From Dyadobacter beijingensis DSM 21582 (GTDB lineage: Bacteria; Bacteroidota; Bacteroidia; Cytophagales; Spirosomataceae), in contig NZ_KB907788.1 of NCBI RefSeq assembly GCF_000382205.1, positions 310,001 to 374,000 on the forward strand: 64,000 bases of DNA, in the 5' to 3' direction. Made by a program: the position numbers and the translations under genes. Positions 60,849 to 64,000 of this stretch are shown here, piece by piece. Every line of letters begins with the position of its first letter. The first letter of the stretch is position 1. Below the pieces are notes generated by a model. The model worked only from the letters and a program-made list of their open reading frames with translations. It did not search any database and was not told where the DNA came from.

Positions 60849-62405
60849 ATGTATTTCACGCAACACCTCGGAACATTGTTCCTCGGGCTTCTCATGGCCG
60901 GCTCCACGGGCTGCCAAGGCGCGGAACCGGCCGCTGGTACCGAAAATCCCGCCGAAAAAATCACGATCCGCATCGATCCTTCGAAAACCTACCAGACCAT
61001 CCGCCACTTCGGCGGCTCCGATGCCTGGGCCTGCCAGTTTGTGGGCAATTGGCCGCTGGCGAAGAAGAACGCCATCGCCGACCTGCTGTTCAGTCGCGAT
61101 ACGCTGGCCGACGGGCGTGTGAAAGGCATTGGCCTGTCGCTGTGGCGCTTTAATGCAGGAGGCGGCACGGCCGAGCAGGGCGATGCGAGCGGTATCCGCG
61201 ACGAATGGCGCCGCGCCGAGTCGTTCTTCGCGAACGACGGCGGGTATGACTGGAACAAGCAGGCTGGGCAAATGTGGTTTCTCCATGCGGCCAAAGAGCG
61301 CGGCGTGGGGGAGTTTTTAGTGTTTCCTAATACTCCGCCGGTTCAGTTTACAACCAACGGGAAGGGCTACGCCACGAACGGCCAGCCGAACCTGCCTGCT
61401 CAGCAAATCGACAAATTCACCGGCTACCTGGCCGACGTGATCGACGGGGTGCGCAAGAAAACCGGCGTTACCTTTCAATATGTGAGCCCGGTGAACGAGC
61501 CGCAATGGGATTGGAGCGACGGCGGGCAGGAGGGGACGCCTTATTTCAACAACCAGATCGCCGCCATCACACGGTCGCTCAGCGCCGCGCTTTTGAAAAA
61601 GAATTTAAGTACCCAAATCAATATTGCCGAGGCGGGACAGATCGAATACCTGTATTCGGAGCACAACCGGCCTGGCCGCGCGAGCCAGATTTCCACTTTT
61701 TTTGACAAAAACAGCGCGGACTACGTCGGTAGCCTGCCTAATGTGCTCCCGGCGATTTCGGGGCACAGCTATTTCACCACTTCGCCCTACAAAGATGCGG
61801 TGGCTAAAAGAAAGCAGCTTGCCGGCGGATTGGCGACGGTGCCGGGGCTGGAATACTGGATGTCGGAATACTGCATTCTGGGAGACAACGAAGGCGAGAT
61901 CAGGGGCGAAGGCCGCGACCTGGGTATTGATGCGGGACTTTACATTGCCAGGGTGATCCACAACGACCTCGTCAACGCGAACGCTTCGGCTTGGCATTGG
62001 TGGATTTCCGTTTCGCCGTACGACTACAAGGACGGGCTGGTTTACATTGATCAGAACAAAACCGACGGGAATTTTCAGTCTTCCAAAATGCTTTGGGCGC
62101 TGGGCAATTTCAGCCGTTTCGTGCGTCCGGGCGCCGTGCGGGTGGAAGCGTCGAGCAGCCTGGGCACGGATGGTCTGCTGGTTTCTTCGTATGTGAATGC
62201 CGGCAGGGAGCTGGTGATGGTGATTATCAACAACGACAACCAGGACCGGGAGGTAAACGTCGTGCTCGCGTCGGGTAAAACTATTTCTGCCGGGAAAGCT
62301 TTCGAAACGTCCGCAAAGGGCGACCTGATGCCAGTTAATGTGCCCGATTTTGGCAAAATGTTGATTAAGGCGCGTAGTATTATGACGGTTAATAATAAAA
62401 TGTAA
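60849..62405 (+). CDS. GH30-family lipoprotein glycosidase, possible endo-beta-1,6-galactanase
   Basis: The protein has 518 residues. The lipobox MAGSTGC puts lipid on C22, so it is surface- or membrane-anchored. A TIM barrel with catalytic acid/base E217 in SPVNEPQWDWS and nucleophile E340 in YWMSEYCIL is followed by a C-terminal beta-sandwich (about 420-518, with LVMVIINNDNQDREVNVVL). The NEPQWDW form resembles GH30 subfamily 5 endo-beta-1,6-galactanases, which cut the side chains of type II arabinogalactan. Other GH30 activities, on beta-glucosyl or beta-xylosyl linkages, cannot be ruled out. It lies 69 bases beyond the SusD stop, past a strong terminator-like hairpin. Confidence 0.88.
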   Translation: MYFTQHLGTLFLGLLMAGSTGCQGAEPAAGTENPAEKITIRIDPSKTYQTIRHFGGSDAWACQFVGNWPLAKKNAIADLLFSRDTLADGRVKGIGLSLWRFNAGGGTAEQGDASGIRDEWRRAESFFANDGGYDWNKQAGQMWFLHAAKERGVGEFLVFPNTPPVQFTTNGKGYATNGQPNLPAQQIDKFTGYLADVIDGVRKKTGVTFQYVSPVNEPQWDWSDGGQEGTPYFNNQIAAITRSLSAALLKKNLSTQINIAEAGQIEYLYSEHNRPGRASQISTFFDKNSADYVGSLPNVLPAISGHSYFTTSPYKDAVAKRKQLAGGLATVPGLEYWMSEYCILGDNEGEIRGEGRDLGIDAGLYIARVIHNDLVNANASAWHWWISVSPYDYKDGLVYIDQNKTDGNFQSSKMLWALGNFSRFVRPGAVRVEASSSLGTDGLLVSSYVNAGRELVMVIINNDNQDREVNVVLASGKTISAGKAFETSAKGDLMPVNVPDFGKMLIKARSIMTVNNKM

Positions 62406-62457
62406 CCGAATGATGGCCTGATCGGGGATTGGATGAGTAGAAAGAGGATTGCTAGTA

Positions 62458-62465
62458 TACTTTTG
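62458..62465 (+). promoter_or_regulatory. Possible -7 element of the FG-GAP-like gene
   Basis: TACTTTTG fits TAnnTTTG, 62 bases before the ATG at 62527. A TTG at 62429-62431 is 26 bases upstream, longer than usual for the -33 element. Confidence 0.35.
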
Positions 62466-62526
62466 GTTAATTATTGACTACCAGACAAGCTACTTGCGGT
62501 CACTTTCTATCCATCTATCCCTATTT

Positions 62527-64000
62527 ATGAAGAAAACCTCTATTTACAGCCTCGCCGCGCTCAGTTTCCTAGCCCTCAGCTCCACGGTTTTCGTAGACAT
62601 TGTGCCCAAATTTCAGGAAGTCTCCGGCCGGTTTCCCGGGCTGTCTATCTCCGGGGAATCCGAATTTATTTACGGTGATTTCGACAATGACGGCGATGTC
62701 GACATTCATTCCTACAAAAAGGACGCGCCGGAAAACGACTTTTTCAGAAACGACGGCGCTGGTAATTTTTCCAAGGTAACCGGCACGGCCAACCCTTTCA
62801 ACAACCTGCCGGCCAAAGCGGCATTCGATAATGCCCAGTATGCACACGTGGCCGACTGGGACAACGACGGCGACGACGATATCCTGGTTACCGGACGGGG
62901 TGAGGGAAATCCCCGGAAGAATATTTTTTACAAAAACAACAACGGGGTTTTCCAGGAAATTGAAGGGGCGGCAAGTCCTTTTAATGCCATTACGATCGCC
63001 AATGAAACGCAGCTGATTTACGGCGACTTCGATAACGATGGCGACATTGATCTGCACACCTACGCGAACGGTGCAGCCGTAAACGATTTTTGGAGCAACA
63101 ATGGAAACGGCACATTCACGAAAGTGACCGGCACGGCCAATCCCTTCGACAACCTCCCGGACAAAGCAGCGTTCTATCTGAAAGCCCAGGATGCCTACGT
63201 GGCCGACTGGGACAATGATGGCGACGACGATGTGTTCGTAGTGCGGCGAATGGCTGACGGCGATAAGGTTTTTTGCCGTAACGACAATGGCAAATACGTG
63301 CTCGTCACCGGTGCTGCAAGCCCTTTCTCGGCGATGACTATCGCGCAGCAGACGCAGTTTATTTACGGCGATTTCGATTCCGACGGGGATATTGACCTGC
63401 AAACGTGGGATATGAGCAACCCTATCCAGACCTGGCTCAACAATGGCAGCGGCGCGTTTGCGAATGTTACCAACCTGAACACGAACCCGTTTGAAAATCT
63501 GGCCGGTAAAGCTACATTTTTCAATAGCGCCACTTATGCCCACGTGGCGGACTGGGACCACGACGGCGACGACGACGTTTTCACAAGCAATCGCACGGCC
63601 GCAGGCCAAAACCTCCTGTACATCCAGGCCGGCTCGCGCCCGACGCTGCAAAGTTCCAACCCGGCCAACGGCGCTACGGGCGTAGCGGTGAGCAGCGACA
63701 TTGTCCTCAACTTCAGTGCCGCGGTAACGCCTGTGGCAGGAAAGAATATCCTGATCAAACGCACAAGCAACAATAGCACGATCGCTACCATTGCCGCCAG
63801 CGGCCCGCAGGTATCGGGCAGCAACAGCACCCAGATCACGATTAACCCGCCATCGGACCTGAATGCTTCCACCGGCTATTACCTGCTGATCGACGAAGGT
63901 GCTTTCAAGGATGGACAGGGACGGATTTTCGGCGGTGTAAGTGCCAGTAACCAGGTCGCATTTACGACGGGCGTGATCGTGGTACCGGTGAGCGTCAACA
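62527..64000 (+). CDS. FG-GAP/VCBS-like calcium-loop repeat protein with Ig-like domain (3' end outside window)
   Basis: The frame from ATG 62527 stays open to the right edge (491 residues so far). After a hydrophobic N-terminus (1-24) come six acidic loops. GDFDNDGDVDI-type loops (50, 167, 281) alternate with ADWDNDGDDD-type loops (109, 227, 341), spaced about 57-60, in three units of about 115 residues. These match the calcium-binding loops of FG-GAP/VCBS beta-propellers. Residues 378-482 are an SbsA-like bacterial Ig domain (SNPANGATGVAVSSDIVL). Such proteins bind surfaces or glycans, and often end in a type IX secretion signal, which would lie outside the window. It follows GH30 by 122 bases on the same strand and is probably part of the locus. 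Confidence 0.8.
   Translation, partial: MKKTSIYSLAALSFLALSSTVFVDIVPKFQEVSGRFPGLSISGESEFIYGDFDNDGDVDIHSYKKDAPENDFFRNDGAGNFSKVTGTANPFNNLPAKAAFDNAQYAHVADWDNDGDDDILVTGRGEGNPRKNIFYKNNNGVFQEIEGAASPFNAITIANETQLIYGDFDNDGDIDLHTYANGAAVNDFWSNNGNGTFTKVTGTANPFDNLPDKAAFYLKAQDAYVADWDNDGDDDVFVVRRMADGDKVFCRNDNGKYVLVTGAASPFSAMTIAQQTQFIYGDFDSDGDIDLQTWDMSNPIQTWLNNGSGAFANVTNLNTNPFENLAGKATFFNSATYAHVADWDHDGDDDVFTSNRTAAGQNLLYIQAGSRPTLQSSNPANGATGVAVSSDIVLNFSAAVTPVAGKNILIKRTSNNSTIATIAASGPQVSGSNSTQITINPPSDLNASTGYYLLIDEGAFKDGQGRIFGGVSASNQVAFTTGVIVVPVSVN

Noticed and set aside
62569..63651. 360-codon minus-strand open frame with internal repeats
   Set aside because: The repeats only reflect the calcium-loop repeats of the plus-strand gene, which is open to the window edge and has a signal-like N-terminus.

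Overview
The window is about 54% GC and looks like the chromosome of a saprophytic member of the Bacteroidota, order Cytophagales, most like Dyadobacter or a related Spirosomataceae genus (inference). The evidence is two SusC/SusD pairs, a hybrid two-component regulator, an ECF sigma/FecR pair, a LytS/LytTR pair, many secreted glycosidases, and promoter -7 elements of the Bacteroidota form TAnnTTTG. Ribosome-binding sites are weak. I saw no rRNA, tRNA, CRISPR array or complete insertion sequence.

Layout. 1-14 kb holds mostly single enzyme genes for pectin and rhamnogalacturonan: a GH28 cut by the left edge, a TIM-barrel epimerase-like protein, a GH43, a rhamnogalacturonan-acetylesterase-like SGNH protein and a GH106 rhamnosidase. 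Among them are a membrane glycosyltransferase, a DUF4153-like protein and an EEP-family protein. Between 9.92 and 10.24 kb lies a striking inverted array of 10-bp units. 13.7-24.3 kb is accessory: a toxin-antitoxin-like pair, a stand-alone TonB receptor, a thioredoxin-like protein, a DoxX-like protein, a sulfatase, an SDR/AraC operon and several small orphan proteins. 24.5-29.4 kb holds a LytS-type kinase, its LytTR regulator and a small membrane protein.

29.4-39.7 kb is a complete minus-strand polysaccharide utilization locus: ECF sigma, FecR, SusC with an STN domain, SusD, GH28, GH43. 40-45.6 kb has a Tat-exported Gfo/Idh/MocA protein, then a compact three-gene operon (putative heme-binding barrel, sarcosine-oxidase-like and amine-oxidase-like flavoproteins) with an operator-like repeat and a perfect terminator. 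45.9 kb to the right edge is a second locus: a PVC-type cytochrome c fusion, a beta-helix/PDZ protein, a hybrid two-component regulator, SusC, SusD, GH30 and an FG-GAP/VCBS-like repeat protein cut by the right edge.

How it works together (inference): SusCD pairs import oligosaccharides, secreted GH28, GH43, GH106, GH30 and esterase enzymes trim pectin and arabinogalactan side chains, and each locus has its own sensor. The ECF/FecR system senses through the SusC STN domain, and the hybrid regulator senses periplasmic ligand. Hairpins between susD and the downstream hydrolase in both loci may set enzyme levels apart from transporter levels. The flavoenzyme operon and the 10-bp inverted array are the least explained parts.
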